Source of the DNA: Paenibacillus sp. PCH8
GTDB lineage: Bacteria > Bacillota > Bacilli > Paenibacillales > Paenibacillaceae
NCBI RefSeq assembly: GCF_002968835.1
Contig: NZ_PKQK01000001.1
Coordinates: 1,240,001-1,304,000, forward strand
Length of the DNA stretch: 64,000 nt
Direction: 5' to 3'
Numbering within the stretch: position 1 is the first letter of the stretch; the number at the start of each line of letters is the position of its first letter. The position numbers and the translations under genes are program-made. Of this stretch, positions 22,644 to 34,024 are shown piece after piece. Under the pieces are notes generated by a model that saw only the letters and a list, made by a program, of their open reading frames with translations, ran no database searches and was not told where the DNA came from.

Positions 22644-22788
22644 GTTTCTTCCCCTCGCTCATCGTTCTTCTATGAAGATACAAAACAAGACCATAGTCCC
22701 GGTTTTTCATGTTATTTCCCATTATATTACTCAAAAATCAGGCTGTACATCCCAGTTTTTGAAGAAGGTTAACGAGGATGCCTCAATA

Positions 22789-22816
22789 CAACAAAAGGGC
22801 CCCCAGCGGGGCCCTC
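22789..22816 (-). terminator. Intrinsic terminator of gyrA
   Basis: On the minus strand AGGGCCCC-GCTG-GGGGCCCT forms a GC-rich hairpin followed by TTTGTTG. It lies about 50 bases after the gyrA stop codon. Confidence 0.88.
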
Positions 22817-22863
22817 CGTATCTTGTGCAATCCTCAAGACGTTGGTCTTAAGAAAAGACTATG

Positions 22864-25422
22864 TTACTCATCCGAACCGGAATCGTCACCCTCAACTTCA
22901 GCTTCTGCCTCAGAAGTGGTGCCTTCTTCTTCACTGACTACTGGATCTTGAGAGTCACCAGCTTCCAGACCTTCAAGCAGTTCTTCGTCTGGTTCTTCTT
23001 CATTCTTGTCAATCCGGCTGACTGTAGCTACCGAATCTTCTTCACGAGTATGAATCAGCTTCACACCCTGCGTATATCGACCCATAGTGGATATGCCTTC
23101 CATGCTCATCCGAATCAATGTACCGCTAGAAGTGATAATCATCAGATCCTCTTCCGTTTTAACCATTTTGAGGCTGACTACTGCCCCGTTCTTGTCTGTG
23201 ACATTAATGGTTTTGATCCCTTTACCGCCACGAGTCTGCATCCGATAATCCATGACAGGTGTACGTTTACCATAACCTTTGGCTGTAACAATCAGGACAT
23301 CAAGCTCCTTATCAACTACATCCATGCCGATAACAGCATCCTGTTTATCCAATGTAATCCCTTTAACTCCGGTTGCAGTACGTCCCATGGAACGTACATT
23401 ACCTTCCGAGAATCGGATAGACATGCCGTGAGCTGTACCCATAATGATCTCTTGTTGTCCGTCTGTCAGCTTAACATCGATCAGAATGTCATCATCACGC
23501 AAGGAAATACCGATCAGGCCGCCTTTACGAATGTTGGTGTAATCTTCAAGTGGCGTCTTCTTCACAACCCCCTGGCGGGTAGCAAAGAACAAGTATCGGT
23601 CACTTTCAAATTCCTGCACCGGAATCACGGCATTAACTGATTCACCCTGCTCAATCTGAATCAGGTTGATAATTGGCGTTCCCCGCGCGGTACGTCCAAG
23701 CTCAGGAATCTCGTAAGCTTTGAGACGATATACTTTACCTTTGTCGGTGAAGAACATGAGGTAGTTGTGAGAGTTTGTCACAAACAGATGCTCAACAAAG
23801 TCAGTATCTTTAGTGTCCATCCCCACAACCCCACGTCCACCACGTTTCTGGCTACGATATGTGGATACTGGCAGTCGTTTCACGTAGCCTGTATGGGTAA
23901 TCGTGATGATAACCTCTTCACGCGGAATCAGATCCTCATCCAGAATGCTCTCTTCACCTACAGTGATCTCTGTACGGCGATCATCGCTAAAGCGATCGCG
24001 AATCTCTTGCAGCTCCGTACTGATAATCTCAAGTACCAGATGCTCATTGCCCAAAATTTCACGATACTCCTTGATTTTAACCATCAGTTCGTTATATTCA
24101 TTCTCAATACGTTCGCGTTCCAGACCTGTAAGGCGTTGCAAACGCATATCGAGAATGGCTTGAGCTTGATCATGACTGAGTGAAAAACGCTCAATCAAAC
24201 CTTCTCTGGCTGCATCTGCATTGCTGGATGAACGAATTAATTTAATAATTTCGTCGATATGATCCAGCGCAATACGCAAGCCTTCCAGAATGTGTGCACG
24301 AGCCTCAGCCTTCTTCAGATCAAACTGCGTACGTCTGCGAATAACCTCAATCTGATGCTGCAGGTAGTGATACAACACTTCACGCAAGTTCAGAATTTTA
24401 GGTTCTTTATTGACAATCGCAAGCATGTTAATCCCAAAAGTGGACTGCATCGATGTATGCTTGTACAGGTTGTTCAGAACAACCCCCGGATTCACGTCTC
24501 TGCGGAGCTCAATCACGACCCGCATACCGTTACGGTCAGACTCATCACGAAGGTCGGTAATACCATCAATTTTTTTATCACGTACCAACTCAGCAATTTT
24601 CTCAACGAGTCTCGCCTTGTTCACCTGATATGGGAGTTCTGTAACGATAATACGTGCCTTGTTATTATTTTCTTCGATATTGGTTTTGGCCCGCATTGTT
24701 ACAGATCCGCGTCCGGTCTGATACGCCTGGCGAATGCCTGAACGTCCCAAAATATAACCGGAAGTAGGGAAATCTGGCCCTTGAATGTAATCCATTAATT
24801 CCATGGATGTGATCTCGGGATTCTGAATCATCGCCTGTACGCCGTCAATGACCTCTCCCAGATTATGAGGAGGTATATTGGTTGCCATACCTACCGCAAT
24901 CCCGCCGACTCCATTCACAAGCAAGTTGGGGAAACGAGCTGGTAGAACGATTGGTTCATGTTCTTCACCGTCATAGTTCGGCTGGAAGTCAATCGTATCC
25001 TTGTTGATATCTCTGAGCATTTCCATTGCAATCTTGGACAGACGAGCCTCGGTATAACGCATAGCTGCTGCCATATCGCCATCGACCGATCCAAAGTTAC
25101 CATGCCCATCTATATGCATGTAGCGCAGGGAGAAATCCTGTGCCATCCGTACCATCGTTTCGTATACGGCAGAGTCACCATGCGGGTGATACTTACCGAT
25201 AACTTCACCGACGATTCTGGCTGATTTTTTATGTGGTTTATCGGGTGTCATGCCGAGTTCCGACATTGCGTACAGAATACGCCGGTGAACCGGCTTCAAT
25301 CCATCACGCACGTCAGGTAAAGCACGACTAACAATGATGCTCATCGCATAATCCATAAACGATTCACGCATCTCGACGCCAATATCCCGATCTGTAATCT
25401 GCGAGTTCATTTCTTCCGCCAT
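22864..25422 (-). CDS. gyrA: DNA gyrase subunit A
   Basis: GyrA is the DNA-cleaving subunit of gyrase. The 852-residue protein has the quinolone-region block [19 protein letters not shown] near 78-96, the active-site tyrosine in AMRYTEARL near 123, and the six-bladed C-terminal wrapping domain with the GyrA box (QRGGRGVVG near 525). The S and E of the quinolone region are wild type. The last 45 residues form a very acidic tail ([15 protein letters not shown] and beyond), longer than in Bacillus GyrA. AGGAGG precedes the ATG. gyrA is separated from gyrB by an inverted gene. Confidence 0.97.
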   Translation of the reverse strand: MAEEMNSQITDRDIGVEMRESFMDYAMSIIVSRALPDVRDGLKPVHRRILYAMSELGMTPDKPHKKSARIVGEVIGKYHPHGDSAVYETMVRMAQDFSLRYMHIDGHGNFGSVDGDMAAAMRYTEARLSKIAMEMLRDINKDTIDFQPNYDGEEHEPIVLPARFPNLLVNGVGGIAVGMATNIPPHNLGEVIDGVQAMIQNPEITSMELMDYIQGPDFPTSGYILGRSGIRQAYQTGRGSVTMRAKTNIEENNNKARIIVTELPYQVNKARLVEKIAELVRDKKIDGITDLRDESDRNGMRVVIELRRDVNPGVVLNNLYKHTSMQSTFGINMLAIVNKEPKILNLREVLYHYLQHQIEVIRRRTQFDLKKAEARAHILEGLRIALDHIDEIIKLIRSSSNADAAREGLIERFSLSHDQAQAILDMRLQRLTGLERERIENEYNELMVKIKEYREILGNEHLVLEIISTELQEIRDRFSDDRRTEITVGEESILDEDLIPREEVIITITHTGYVKRLPVSTYRSQKRGGRGVVGMDTKDTDFVEHLFVTNSHNYLMFFTDKGKVYRLKAYEIPELGRTARGTPIINLIQIEQGESVNAVIPVQEFESDRYLFFATRQGVVKKTPLEDYTNIRKGGLIGISLRDDDILIDVKLTDGQQEIIMGTAHGMSIRFSEGNVRSMGRTATGVKGITLDKQDAVIGMDVVDKELDVLIVTAKGYGKRTPVMDYRMQTRGGKGIKTINVTDKNGAVVSLKMVKTEEDLMIITSSGTLIRMSMEGISTMGRYTQGVKLIHTREEDSVATVSRIDKNEEEPDEELLEGLEAGDSQDPVVSEEEGTTSEAEAEVEGDDSGSDE

Positions 25423-25759
25423 GCTGGACCTCCTTCTTGTCCTTCAACAAACGTTCCATTCCATCATTCAAAAAAAGTTGATTATATGTGAAAAGCCTAA
25501 CAAGGCTAAAACCTCGCAAGAACGCTACTCTTTATTATATTACTTTCACAAAAGTTACACAATTAAACGTCCGCTGGGCAATAGCCTTTCTTCCGGGAAC
25601 TTCAACGTGTCTGGGGATTCGCCCTGCCTTCCTCCTCAAATGCACATACAATGCTAGAAAAGCGGCATATATCCTGTGCTAATTGAGGCTAAAGCCGTTC
25701 CCGTTCTACGATCAAACTACAAATTGTGCAGCTAATCACACAAAACGCCATATTTCTCT

Positions 25760-25788
25760 ATTATACCACTGAAATCGTCTCTTGTCCT
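25760..25788 (-). promoter_or_regulatory. Candidate gyrA promoter
   Basis: On the minus strand AGGACA (25788-25783), 17 bases, TATAAT (25765-25760) preceded by TGG. This would give gyrA its own transcript with a leader of about 330 bases. The 25423-25849 spacer contains no gene; the divergent YheC/D gene starts at 25850. Confidence 0.55.
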
Positions 25789-25849
25789 TTGATTTCTCTG
25801 TATCTTTCCCTCTTGAGAATCCAACAAAACATGAAAGGATTGATGAATC

Positions 25850-26794
25850 TTGAGTATCCAGCGTGTATCCAGCAAATGGGCCAAAACAGCTGTGTTACAA
25901 CGTAGTCGCAATGTGAATGAATATATTCCAGTGACCCGAAAATATAGCCGTCAAACCCTCGAACGAATGACTGAATTATTCGAGTCTAACTATATCAAAC
26001 CCGATCGGGGCACTTACGGTAATGGCGTCATGCGGGTGAAAACTGCCCGCATGCACCAACCTGCGTTCCATTCCAAAGAGTCCACCACAGATGTAGAAGT
26101 TCCCGATGAGTCCAGTGATCGGAACTCATCTGACGAAACTGAAGCAAACGCTGTTACTTCCAGTGCTGTCTATCTCACAACATATCAGCTTCAATACGGA
26201 ACAGAAGAGAAATCATTTCATTCTCTGGACGAACTTGAACGAGCACTGAATAATCGTATTCAGAAACGTGACTATATCATTCAACAAGGAATCCCGCTGA
26301 TGAGGCATGAGGATTTGCCTTTTGACTTGCGAGTGTTGACCCAGAAAAATCTACAACACAACTGGGAAACAACAGGTATTCTAGGACGGGTTGCTGCACC
26401 AGGCAAAATCATCACCAACATTCATGGTGGTGGGCGATTGGCTACGTTCGAAGAACTGGTACTCCCCCATCTTCACAAGGACGCATTCAAGCAGCTTCGC
26501 AATGAGCTGTACCGCTTGGGCATTCATACCGCCGTGCAGCTGCAAACATCATTTCCAAGGCTCAAAGAGATTGGTATTGATATTGCTCTAGACGAAGAAG
26601 GACGCCCCTGGATTCTGGAGGTCAACACACTGCCAGGCATTTACGCTTTTGGCTTATTGCCAGACAAGGAAACGTACCGGAAGATTAAACGGTATGCGAT
26701 TGCCTACGGTCGTTTGCCTTCCAAAAAGGGAAAGACCTCTCGCCCTTCCCCTAAAGCACAGGCCGTATCTGCCAAAAGACGTGTACGTCGATAA
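25850..26794 (+). CDS. YheC/YheD-family ATP-grasp protein, short form
   Basis: An ATP-grasp protein of the endospore-coat-associated YheC/YheD family. The 314-residue product contains SNYIKPDRGTYGNGVMRV (ATP-binding lysine region near 45-60), a linker rich in Ser/Asp/Glu, DYIIQQGIPL, FDLRVLTQK, the GGGRLATFEELV stretch and the metal-binding ILEVNTLPGIYAFG near the C-terminus. It is shorter than typical YheD (about 450), lacking the N-terminal extension. The start is TTG ten bases after AAAGGA. It is inverted between gyrA and gyrB, against the direction of replication. Confidence 0.85.
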   Translation: MSIQRVSSKWAKTAVLQRSRNVNEYIPVTRKYSRQTLERMTELFESNYIKPDRGTYGNGVMRVKTARMHQPAFHSKESTTDVEVPDESSDRNSSDETEANAVTSSAVYLTTYQLQYGTEEKSFHSLDELERALNNRIQKRDYIIQQGIPLMRHEDLPFDLRVLTQKNLQHNWETTGILGRVAAPGKIITNIHGGGRLATFEELVLPHLHKDAFKQLRNELYRLGIHTAVQLQTSFPRLKEIGIDIALDEEGRPWILEVNTLPGIYAFGLLPDKETYRKIKRYAIAYGRLPSKKGKTSRPSPKAQAVSAKRRVRR

Positions 26795-26847
26795 CAGAGT
26801 AACAGGGAAGTCTAACTACCTTCCCTGTTCCATGATTCCAATAATAT

Positions 26848-26873
26848 AAAAAGGCGCCCTCACAGGCGCCTCT
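26848..26873. terminator. Shared terminator between gyrB and the YheC/D gene
   Basis: GGCGCC at 26853-26858 and at 26865-26870 form a hairpin. On the minus strand it is followed by TTTTTATAT, so it ends gyrB; on the plus strand the T tract is poor (TCTTCG). The two genes converge here within about 90 bases. Confidence 0.8.
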
Positions 26874-26883
26874 TCGAATATCG

Positions 26884-28836
<1,953 letters not shown>

Positions 28837-28862
28837 TTAACTAAAATGATGCCGTGGAAATG

Positions 28863-29111
28863 CTATAAATCAGGAAAAATGTGAGCCCGCTTCTTCAGCG
28901 TGGCTGAGGAAATAGGCGAATAGTACACAATGTTTTTGGTCACCACAATGGACTTGGCTTCCTCTTCGCCGATGTGTTCTACTGTTTTTTCCTGCTCGGC
29001 ATGTGTGACATACTGCTTGGAGATTTTTGAGGATTTTTCAATCGATATATCAAAAATAGCGACCAATTCGGAAGAACGGATGATCTTCTCACCGCCCAGA
29101 TGAATGTACAT
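28863..29111 (-). CDS. remB: Extracellular matrix regulator RemB (YaaB)
   Basis: An 82-residue DUF370 protein related to RemA/RemB, regulators of biofilm matrix genes in Bacillus. It starts MYIHLGGEKIIRSSELVAIFD, the family signature, and has a polar centre with SIVVTKNIVYYSPISSATLKKR at the end. The ATG is preceded by AAGGAGTGAGG. It lies 13 bases after recF and upstream of gyrB, as yaaB does in Bacillus. Confidence 0.92.
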   Translation of the reverse strand: MYIHLGGEKIIRSSELVAIFDISIEKSSKISKQYVTHAEQEKTVEHIGEEEAKSIVVTKNIVYYSPISSATLKKRAHIFPDL

Positions 29112-29124
29112 AAGCCCTCACTCC

Positions 29125-30237
29125 TTAGCGCTCAACCTGTCCGGCATGAACGTGATAAATACTGGCATCTTTGAGCTTGTCAACGTTCAGGCTCTCGATC
29201 CCCGTAGCTGTAATAAAGGTTTGCACCTTGCTCTGGAACGTTTCGATCAGCTGTGTCTGACGAAACGGGTCCAGTTCGGACAGTACGTCATCCAGTAGCA
29301 GGACCGGATATTCTCCAATTTCTTCGTGAATCAGTTCGATTTCAGCAAGTTTAAGGGACAACGCCGTTGTGCGCTGCTGCCCCTGCGAGCCATATGTTTG
29401 TACTTCCCGATCGTTAATGAAAAAGGACAGGTCATCCCGATGCGGCCCACTAAGGGTTGTGCCTCGGCGAATCTCCTGCTCTTTCATTTGTGATAATTTT
29501 ATCATAAATTGGTCCATTAAGACAGCTTCATCTTCCTCAGCGGCTTCGCTGAAGGAAGGAAGGTAGGCCAGCCGCAAGACTTCTCCGCCTCCGGTGATCC
29601 CCTGATGAATCGTTTCTGCCCACTTTTGCAGTTTCTTTATGAATTGTTTCCTTTTTTTGACGATTTTAACACCATGCTCGACCAGTTGTTCATTCCATAC
29701 CTCAAGCATGGTCTGGGCCGATGCCCCTTTTCCCCATAGTTGCTTGAGCAAATTGTTCCGCTGGACTAGCACTTTTTGATATTGCTGCAGATGATACAGG
29801 TAACCTGGTGCAACCTGCCCAATCTCCATGTCAAGAAACCGGCGGCGGACCCCCGGTGTGCCTTTGACAATCTCCAGATCTTCCGGTGCAAACATCACGA
29901 CATTGAGCGCTCCGACAAAATCACTTAACTTGCGCTGTTCCAAGCCGTTAATCTTCGCTTTTTTGCCTTGTTGTGACAAAGAAAGTTCAAGCTTGACCGA
30001 TCCGTACTTTTTGTCGACCTCTGCTGCAAGTCTGGCACGTTCCTCCCCGAAACGGATTAGCTCCTTGTCACGGGATGTACGGTGACTTTTGGTGAGAGCA
30101 AGTACAAATATAGCCTCTGCCAGGTTGGTCTTGCCTTGGGCATTTTGCCCAATTAACAAATTTACTGGACCAAAAGAGTCCAGTCTCAGATGTTCATAGT
30201 TGCGGAATTGCTGCAGATCAATGCTGTTGACAAACAC
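29125..30237 (-). CDS. recF: DNA replication and repair protein RecF
   Basis: An SMC-like ATPase that loads RecA at gaps during recombinational repair. The 370-residue protein has Walker A IGQNAQGKTNLAEA near 29-42, the signature GTTLSGPHRDDL near 268-279 and Walker B VLLLDDVLSELD near 304-315. The start is GTG with GGGAGG eight bases before it. It sits between the S4 protein and remB in the conserved order. Confidence 0.96.
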   Translation of the reverse strand: MFVNSIDLQQFRNYEHLRLDSFGPVNLLIGQNAQGKTNLAEAIFVLALTKSHRTSRDKELIRFGEERARLAAEVDKKYGSVKLELSLSQQGKKAKINGLEQRKLSDFVGALNVVMFAPEDLEIVKGTPGVRRRFLDMEIGQVAPGYLYHLQQYQKVLVQRNNLLKQLWGKGASAQTMLEVWNEQLVEHGVKIVKKRKQFIKKLQKWAETIHQGITGGGEVLRLAYLPSFSEAAEEDEAVLMDQFMIKLSQMKEQEIRRGTTLSGPHRDDLSFFINDREVQTYGSQGQQRTTALSLKLAEIELIHEEIGEYPVLLLDDVLSELDPFRQTQLIETFQSKVQTFITATGIESLNVDKLKDASIYHVHAGQVER

Positions 30238-30294
30238 GCGGTAACCTCCCTTTTATCCCGTCCGTCAGGAGGCAGCAGGATCACACTGGTCTTT

Positions 30295-30510
30295 TTACTC
30301 TGCGACAACTTCGAACGAACCTTCTCCGTCCACCTCAACGATATCCCCAGGGTATAACTTCCGTCCGCGGCGTTCCTCAGACTCTTTATTCACACGTATA
30401 AGTCCATCCTGAAGCAAAGCTTTCGCCATACCTCCTGTTGGGATGCAGTCAGCCAGTTTCAAAAATTGGTCCAGCTTAATATATTCCGTACGAATCGATA
30501 CTTGTTTCAC
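30295..30510 (-). CDS. yaaA: S4-domain RNA-binding protein YaaA
   Basis: A 71-residue protein made mostly of one S4 RNA-binding domain (IKLDQFLKLADCIPTGGMAK, then GLIRVNKESEERRGRKLYPGD). Homologues bind the large ribosomal subunit and take part in its assembly. The start is GTG 30510 with AAAGGAAG six bases before it, giving the usual family length. It lies 16 bases after dnaN and is part of the dnaA-dnaN-yaaA-recF unit. Confidence 0.92.
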   Translation of the reverse strand: MKQVSIRTEYIKLDQFLKLADCIPTGGMAKALLQDGLIRVNKESEERRGRKLYPGDIVEVDGEGSFEVVAE

Positions 30511-30526
30511 AATGATCTTCCTTTCG

Positions 30527-31669
30527 TTAGTTGGTCGTCCGGTATGGCAGTATGACGTATAGGCTGTGACTGTCATCCAGCGGTTTCAAGATGATTGGAC
30601 TCATAACCCCGGTAAAAGCGATCATCAGTTGCTCACTTTCAACGACTTTCAGCACATCCAGCATGTATTTGGAGTTGAACGAGATTTTTAGCGGATCACC
30701 CGTAAATTCGGCGGGTTGGATTTCTTCTCTTACTTTCCCAAGCTCGGAAGAACTTGAGGAAATTTCGACAGAACCTGAATCCATCGTTTGCATACGCACG
30801 ATGTTTGTTTTTTCTTCACGCGACAGCAAATAAGCCCGGTCGATAGATTCACTTAATTTTTTAGTGTCCAAAACAAGTTCTGTTTTGTACGAAGTTGGAA
30901 TAATTCTAGAAGTATCCGGATATGTTCCGTCCAAAATGCGGGAATAGAACAAAACACGGTCAATTTTGAACAGGACCTGATTATCCGCGACAACGATATC
31001 CACAAGTGTATTTTGATCCGGCACAATTTTACTGAGCTCGTTCAGCGTTTTGCCGGAAATGACCACGTTGTTAAAGCGCACACCCTCTGCATTATCCAGC
31101 ATTGCTGCCCGAGTAGCAAGGCGGTGACGGTCTGTTGCCACAAATTTCAACTCATTGTCACCCAAACTCCAGAGTACCCCTGTAAGAATGGGTGTTGTCT
31201 CATGGGTGGAAATGGAGAAAACGGTTTGTTTGATCATATTTTTCAGCAAATCTCCCGGAATGGAGACCGTTTGGTTTTCTTCGATGCTTGGCAGTACCGG
31301 GAATTCTTCCGGATCAAGACCTACCAGTTGAATCTCGGTTGCACCTGCAGAGATAAAGGTGTTGAAGTTCTCTTTGACCTCCATGTGTACTTCCTGCGAT
31401 GGCAACTTCTTGATGATCTCCACGAAAAATTTGGCTGGTAATACTACACTGCCCGGTTGCTCTACCTGAACAACACTTTTATCTCCATCTTCAAGCGGGA
31501 TGAAGGATTGAATGGATATATCCGTATCGCTTGCTGTCAACGTTACCCCTTGATGATTCACATCAAATTTGATACCGCTCAGAATCGGAATGGTTGTACG
31601 GCTCGAGATCGCTTTGGATACTTGCTGTATGGAATCGTTTAAGTAGTTTTTCATAATGCTGATTTTCAT
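30527..31669 (-). CDS. dnaN: DNA polymerase III beta sliding clamp
   Basis: The ring clamp that holds polymerase on DNA and binds YabA and MutS. The 380-residue protein has the three repeated clamp domains, with the LVGLDPEEFPVLP block near 125, FVATDRHRLATRAA near 170, and the C-terminal YVILPYRTT. AGGAGTG precedes the ATG. dnaA is 220 bases upstream, separated by the unwinding part of oriC. Transcription is probably shared with dnaA. Confidence 0.97.
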   Translation of the reverse strand: MKISIMKNYLNDSIQQVSKAISSRTTIPILSGIKFDVNHQGVTLTASDTDISIQSFIPLEDGDKSVVQVEQPGSVVLPAKFFVEIIKKLPSQEVHMEVKENFNTFISAGATEIQLVGLDPEEFPVLPSIEENQTVSIPGDLLKNMIKQTVFSISTHETTPILTGVLWSLGDNELKFVATDRHRLATRAAMLDNAEGVRFNNVVISGKTLNELSKIVPDQNTLVDIVVADNQVLFKIDRVLFYSRILDGTYPDTSRIIPTSYKTELVLDTKKLSESIDRAYLLSREEKTNIVRMQTMDSGSVEISSSSSELGKVREEIQPAEFTGDPLKISFNSKYMLDVLKVVESEQLMIAFTGVMSPIILKPLDDSHSLYVILPYRTTN

Positions 31670-31782
31670 GGTTTCACTCCTAGCTGATTTTTTGGGTGTT
31701 GAGGTGTTGAAACGGGTTTTTCAAAGGCCGAAGGCTAAGCTTCGAAATGGCTATTTTGGAGATGATATCTTTAAGATCTTTA

Positions 31783-31821
31783 TAGTAATAATAGTAATAG
31801 GGGCACTGAATATGTGGATAA
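31783..31821 (+). promoter_or_regulatory. oriC unwinding element: DnaA-trios, GC-rich spacer, DnaA box
   Basis: Six contiguous trinucleotides TAG-TAA-TAA-TAG-TAA-TAG occupy 31783-31800. They are followed at once by GGGCACTGAA and by a perfect DnaA box, TGTGGATAA (reverse of TTATCCACA), at 31813-31821. This is the basal unwinding layout described for Bacillus oriC (DnaA box, GC-rich step, DnaA-trios, AT-rich region). The sequence to the left (31750-31790) is AT-rich. Location between dnaA and dnaN also fits. Confidence 0.8.
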
Positions 31822-31840
31822 GTGGGTATAAACCCGTACG

Positions 31841-31883
31841 CCCAAGCCTATCCACATGTGTATACGTTGTGCATAGGCTTGGG
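31841..31883. repeat. Stem-loop with DnaA-like boxes after dnaA
   Basis: CCCAAGCCTATCCACA (31841-31856) and TGTGCATAGGCTTGGG (31868-31883) are reverse complements save one base, around an 11-base loop. Each arm holds a one-mismatch DnaA box (CTATCCACA, CTATGCACA). There is no T run, so it is unlikely to be a plain terminator although it begins seven bases after the dnaA stop. It may be part of the DnaA-binding array of oriC. Confidence 0.65.
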
Positions 31884-31889
31884 ACTTGT

Positions 31890-33236
31890 TCAGGTTGGAT
31901 TCTTAATTTTTTCGGTTAAGTTGTTGATAACTTTATAGAGATCCTGATCGTTTTTAATCAGTTGGGAGATTTTCTCGTGCGCGTGTATGACAGTGGTGTG
32001 ATCTCGTCCTCCGAATGCTTCCCCGATTTTGGGTAGAGAAAAGTCTGTCAGTTCACGAGAGATATACATGGCAATCTGTCTTGGGAAGGCAACTGCCTTG
32101 GTCCGTTTCCGTGCTTTGAAATCTTCAAGCTTAAGGCTATAGTACTCGCCGACCTTTAGTTGGATGTCATGAATAGTGATCATTTTGGGACGACTGGAAG
32201 GGATGATATCCTTCAGTGCTTCAGCTGCCAGATGAGTGGTTACATCCTGGTTAGTAAGCGAAGAGTAGGCAACAACCCGAATCAGGGCACCTTCCAGCTC
32301 ACGAATGTTGGTATCGATCTGGTTTGCGATGTACATCATCGCTTCATTTGGAATGTCTAGATTCTCTGCACGTGCTTTTTTACGCAAAATTGCAATCCGC
32401 GTCTCCAGATCAGGAGGCTGAATATCTGTAATCAATCCCCATTCAAAGCGAGAACGAAGCCGTTCTTCCAGGGTTGGAATTTCCTTCGGTGGTCTGTCGC
32501 TGGAGATGATAATCTGCTTCCGTTCCTCATGCAGCGCATTAAACGTATGGAAAAATTCCTCTTGTGTCGATTCTTTTCCCGCTAAGAACTGAATATCATC
32601 AATGAGCAGAATGTCGACGCTCCGGTATTTATTACGGAAGCTCTCCCCGCGGTTGTCACGGATCGAGTTAATGAATTCATTCGTGAATTTCTCAGACGAC
32701 AAATAAACGACTTTGCTACCTGGATCATGCTCCAGAACGTAATGTCCGATCGCATGCATCAAGTGAGTCTTACCGAGACCTACGCCTCCATACAGAAAGA
32801 GAGGATTGTAAGCTTTGGCGGGCGCTTCAGCGACCGCCAGCGACGCGGCATGGGCAAAACGGTTGCCCGGCCCGATGACAAATGTATCGAACGTATATTT
32901 CGGATTCAGCATGCTGAATACTGCTTCTTCCTGCACGACTTTAGGTGTTGGTGCCGGCAATTGAGGGTCCGGCTCAGCAGGCTTATTCTCTTCGATGACA
33001 AATTTCACATCAACTTGTTTGCCAAGCAGTTCGTATACCGTCGAGCCAACCAATTTGGTGTAACGGCTCTCCAGCCATTCGACGGCAAACGTGGTTGGCG
33101 CGGAAATAACGATTGAACGGTCATTCAGCTTGGTTGCTTTGGTTGCTTTGAACCAGGTATCGAAGCTGGGTTTGCTGAGCTTGTTTTGTATAATAGCTAA
33201 AATTTCCTGCCATAAATCGGAAGTATGGCTGTCCAC
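31890..33236 (-). CDS. dnaA: Chromosomal replication initiator DnaA
   Basis: DnaA binds oriC boxes and opens the DNA. The 448-residue protein shows domain I ([21 protein letters not shown]), the AAA+ domain with Walker [16 protein letters not shown] near 149 and Walker [10 protein letters not shown] near 210, and domain IV with the DnaA signature [16 protein letters not shown] near 413. The start is GTG behind AAAAGGAGTG. DnaA boxes lie on both sides of the gene. Autoregulation through those upstream boxes is expected. Confidence 0.98.
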   Translation of the reverse strand: MDSHTSDLWQEILAIIQNKLSKPSFDTWFKATKATKLNDRSIVISAPTTFAVEWLESRYTKLVGSTVYELLGKQVDVKFVIEENKPAEPDPQLPAPTPKVVQEEAVFSMLNPKYTFDTFVIGPGNRFAHAASLAVAEAPAKAYNPLFLYGGVGLGKTHLMHAIGHYVLEHDPGSKVVYLSSEKFTNEFINSIRDNRGESFRNKYRSVDILLIDDIQFLAGKESTQEEFFHTFNALHEERKQIIISSDRPPKEIPTLEERLRSRFEWGLITDIQPPDLETRIAILRKKARAENLDIPNEAMMYIANQIDTNIRELEGALIRVVAYSSLTNQDVTTHLAAEALKDIIPSSRPKMITIHDIQLKVGEYYSLKLEDFKARKRTKAVAFPRQIAMYISRELTDFSLPKIGEAFGGRDHTTVIHAHEKISQLIKNDQDLYKVINNLTEKIKNPT

Positions 33237-33287
33237 AGACTGTCACTCCTTTTACATGTTCCAAGTGTGGCTTAAGCCATGATTCAA

Positions 33288-33672
33288 TGTCGAAATACGA
33301 GATATATTGTTGAATTTATCCCCAAACCCCCGCAGGTCGAAAACAAAAAAAGAATGAACAACGGAAAATTGTTCACAACTTTATCCACAGGCTGTTGATA
33401 ATATTATGGGTCAGATCACATATTCACATCCAAAAGTAATACAATCATAGCAAAAGAAGCCCCGCATTTCAACGTATGGCGATATTTTATCCACAAATTC
33501 AATAACTTGTGTATAATTTTTAGTCACAACACAATATATTGTTTATAAAGTGTTTAATTTTCGACAGGATGACCCAAAAACCAAAAATGTTTTATACACA
33601 GGTTATCCGTCAAATGATGCCAAATTGTGTGTAAAAGTATTCTCCGATTGTGAATAACACGGTTGTGGATAA
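33288..33672. promoter_or_regulatory. oriC region upstream of dnaA: DnaA boxes and Spo0A boxes
   Basis: Perfect matches to TTATNCACA lie at 33381-33389, 33487-33495, 33508-33516 (reverse), 33592-33600, 33649-33657 (reverse) and 33664-33672 (reverse), with a near box at 33316-33324. Perfect 0A boxes lie at 33288-33294 (TGTCGAA) and 33560-33566 (TTCGACA). In Bacillus both protein types bind this part of oriC. No protein gene is convincing between 33237 and 33940. The dnaA promoter must be here but no single -35/-10 pair is compelling. Confidence 0.85.
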
Positions 33673-33942
33673 CCTTGAAGTGAAAATGGAGCATGATCGA
33701 GATGTGAAAAGAACTCACCTCTCTTCTTTGTGTTTATTTCGCCCAAGAAATCATGTTGAAATCCATGAATTTAGAATTAAAGTGGAAGGCGTAGGTAATG
33801 ATCAATTCATGCATATAGATGAACAAGAGAAACGTTGAGCTTTTGAGAGGGCAGTGATCCAGCGCACTGGCGATGTTGAAAAACAACGCAAAAAGGGGCT
33901 CAATTGGATTATTGAATTCGAAGTTCAGCGTATGGATTCATC

Positions 33943-33997
33943 TAAAAAGAGGTTGTCTCCTAAAACCGATTACTGGTTCCAGGGGACAACCTCTTTT
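33943..33997 (-). terminator. Terminator of the gnt unit
   Basis: AAAAAGAGGTTGTC and GACAACCTCTTTT form a 12-13 bp stem around a loop of about 25 bases, followed on the minus strand by TTTTTAG. It lies about 30 bases after the gntK stop codon and separates it from oriC. Confidence 0.8.
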
Positions 33998-34024
33998 GGT
34001 ACAGAAATCATCATGATTGATGGG

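Noticed and set aside
22861..23640. A 259-codon plus-strand frame opposite gyrA
   Set aside because: Shadow frame; gyrA is certain on the other strand.
33650..33838. A 62-codon plus-strand frame in the oriC spacer
   Set aside because: It overlaps DnaA boxes, lacks a ribosome site and resembles no protein.
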